DNA of 64,000 bases from Pedobacter sp. ISL-64. Its GTDB lineage: Bacteria > Bacteroidota > Bacteroidia > Sphingobacteriales > Sphingobacteriaceae. The stretch spans positions 124,001 to 188,000 of the forward strand of contig NZ_JAGGPU010000004.1 in the NCBI RefSeq assembly GCF_018613605.1, read 5' to 3'. The notes beneath the pieces are model-generated. The model ran no database searches, was not told the origin of the DNA, and worked only from the letters and a program-made list of their open reading frames with translations. How positions within the stretch are numbered: the stretch's first letter is position 1; each line of letters begins with the position of its first letter. Position numbers and translations under genes: made by a program. This document shows, piece after piece, positions 62,572-64,000 of the stretch.

Positions 62572-63936
62572 ATGAAAAAGTTAATCTATCTGTTCTTGTT
62601 CTTGCCGTTTTTTTGCTACGGACAAAAGCCAAATTTTAAATCCTTGCGCTACGATGAGGATAACGCCCATTTTGCTCAGGATTCTACAGCAACCTGGTAC
62701 CAGCGGTTCAAGTTTATACCGCTGAATACTAAAAAAAGCTCCTATTTAAGTTTTGGTGGCGAATTCCGCAGTCAGTATTTCAACTATGTCAATCCTTTGT
62801 GGGGCGATGAACCAAAAGATGCAGATGGCTTTGTACTTTCCCGTTATCTATTGCATAGCGATTTACATTTGGGGAAAAGTTTGCGTGCTTTTGTGCAGCT
62901 TCAAAGTAGTTTAAGCAATGGTGAAGCTGAAGCGCCTAGCGCAGTAAATGAGAACCCACTCGACCTCCATCAGGCTTTCCTAGACTTTAACTTTCTTTCA
63001 GGAAAAAACCATAGCCTAATATTTAGGATTGGCAGACAGGAATTGCTTTACGGTTCACAGCGATTGGTTTCTGTAAGAGATGCACCAAATAACCGTCAAT
63101 CTTTTGATGGGGCTAAAATTTTATTCGGTGCTAAACGGTTTAAAGCAGATGCTTTTTTCTCTCACTATGTACAGGCAAAAAACGGAATTTTTGATGATGT
63201 TCCCACTTCAAACATTGCTTTATGGGGTACTTATGCTACCCTTAACCAAGCGCCAGTCATTAATGCTTTAGATGTTTATTATCTAGGCATCAAAAAGAGA
63301 AGTGCAGTATTTGATGATGGGAAAGGCGAGGAGCTAAGGCATTCTATCGGTTTGCGCAGTTATAAGGCAGGGAGTAATTGGCAATATGATATTGAGGGAC
63401 TATATCAGTTCGGTACATTTAGCAACAGTAAAATTTCGGCATGGACCATCTCTGCAAATGTATCTCATGCTTTTGATGTTAACCTGCATCCTAAACTTGG
63501 ACTAAAAACGGAGTTGATTAGCGGAGACCTGGACTATGCAGATGGAAAGCTGAATACCTTTAATCCACTATTTCCAAGAGGAGGCTATTTTGGATTAGCG
63601 GCATTAATTGGCCCATCAAATTTGTTTGATGTACATCCTTCGGTAGAATTTTCAGCAGCTAGAAACCTGGTTTGGACAACTGATTATGATGTATTTTACA
63701 GGTTGAGTAAAAATGACGGAATTTATGCAGTCAATGGTCGCTTACTTTATTCGGGTAAGGGTACCAATGCTGTTCATATAGGTGGACAACTGGGCACTTC
63801 ATTAGAATATACGCCTATGCCATTTTTATATGTGAGGGCAGAGGTAAACTGGTTTAGCGCCGGAGCATACCTTAAACAAGCTGGCAACGGAAAAGATATT
63901 TTAATGTCGGGAATTACGTTTACCTTAAAGTTTTAG
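62572..63936 (+). CDS. alginate-export-family outer-membrane porin
   Basis: 454 residues from the ATG at 62572 (MKKLIYLFLFLPFFCYGQ, a clean signal peptide); the in-frame ATG at 62539 is too polar upstream. The mature chain matches the AlgE/alginate-export barrel family: SYLSFGGEFRSQYFNYV, VLSRYLLHSDLHLGKSLRAF, LDLHQAFLDFNF, RIGRQELLYGSQRLVSVRDA, NNRQSFDGAK, terminating ILMSGITFTLKF with a C-terminal Phe. In Bacteroidota these serve as general diffusion or export channels, not only for alginate. It probably moves the substrate or products of the divergent hydrolase operon; that link is inference from position. Confidence 0.88.
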   Translation: MKKLIYLFLFLPFFCYGQKPNFKSLRYDEDNAHFAQDSTATWYQRFKFIPLNTKKSSYLSFGGEFRSQYFNYVNPLWGDEPKDADGFVLSRYLLHSDLHLGKSLRAFVQLQSSLSNGEAEAPSAVNENPLDLHQAFLDFNFLSGKNHSLIFRIGRQELLYGSQRLVSVRDAPNNRQSFDGAKILFGAKRFKADAFFSHYVQAKNGIFDDVPTSNIALWGTYATLNQAPVINALDVYYLGIKKRSAVFDDGKGEELRHSIGLRSYKAGSNWQYDIEGLYQFGTFSNSKISAWTISANVSHAFDVNLHPKLGLKTELISGDLDYADGKLNTFNPLFPRGGYFGLAALIGPSNLFDVHPSVEFSAARNLVWTTDYDVFYRLSKNDGIYAVNGRLLYSGKGTNAVHIGGQLGTSLEYTPMPFLYVRAEVNWFSAGAYLKQAGNGKDILMSGITFTLKF

Positions 63937-63949
63937 TGAGCGCTGATGG

Positions 63950-64000
63950 TTAGTGATAGTTGTTAAAGTCTTTCTTAATCCCAAGTCTTTTCATTTTTGA
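63950..64000 (-). other. possible 3' end of a minus-strand gene (window edge)
   Basis: On the minus strand the frame from the right edge reads KMKRLGIKKDFNNYH and stops at 63950-63952. Sixteen codons are too few to exclude chance. Confidence 0.2.

Overview
The window looks like chromosomal DNA of a Bacteroidota bacterium, most likely Pedobacter or a close relative in Sphingobacteriaceae. This is inferred from the type IX secretion (T9SS) sorting domain and PorP/SprF partner, the Oar-like TonB-dependent receptor, glutamine synthetase III, several exact or near matches to the Bacteroidota TAnnTTTG promoter element, weak Shine-Dalgarno signals and an ISAon1-type insertion sequence. Genome position and species cannot be read from the sequence.

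Layout. 1-3.5 kb: the 5' part of a WYL-type regulator gene, a zinc-ribbon/membrane-protein pair, a small HTH protein, and a 435-aa unknown protein preceded by a strongly structured leader or ncRNA. 3.5-8.8 kb: a divergent oxidoreductase/HxlR pair and nhaA, set in dense composite intergenic repeats. 8.8-15 kb: a two-gene T9SS unit (PorP/SprF plus a 1738-aa PHP-domain surface protein). 15-17 kb: more composite repeats. 17-31 kb: housekeeping genes (tsaC-like, GltB-like flavoprotein, asnS), the circularly permuted ATP-grasp / alpha-E / transglutaminase operon, a candidate sRNA, ferritin, an MBL/GNAT pair and lpdA. 31-51 kb: a TonB-dependent receptor with a lipoprotein, a NeuD-type acetyltransferase, purM, glnN, tonB, purL, a VOC protein, trmN6, yfcE-like, fbp and rnhA. 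51-53 kb: tRNA-His followed by an IS with 9-bp target duplication and a ladder of old IS ends. 53-64 kb: an SDR, a TPR histidine kinase, and a five-gene mostly exported hydrolase operon divergent from an alginate-export-type porin.

How genes work together. PurM and PurL catalyse successive purine steps. GlnN and the GltB-like protein touch glutamine/glutamate metabolism. TonB energises receptors such as the one at 31.7 kb. The PorP protein probably helps export or anchor the PHP protein. The ATP-grasp, alpha-E and transglutaminase genes form a conserved but biochemically undefined peptide-modification cassette. The 57-62 kb operon looks like an envelope-located degradation route for an unknown substrate, with the porin as possible entry or exit.

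Most interesting signals. (1) At least eight copies of an intergenic element carry a perfect 10-bp hairpin whose arms differ between copies but always stay complementary, while the loop CTTGAT is constant and usually has its complement ATCAAG just downstream; a second hairpin in the same element also covaries. (2) A 121-nt rod-like RNA at 1977-2097 competes with an alternative 15-bp helix and is followed by a hairpin that covers the start codon of the next gene. (3) A 365-bp non-coding element with terminal inverted repeats and a 9-bp target duplication sits inside a repeat copy whose intact sister shows the empty site.
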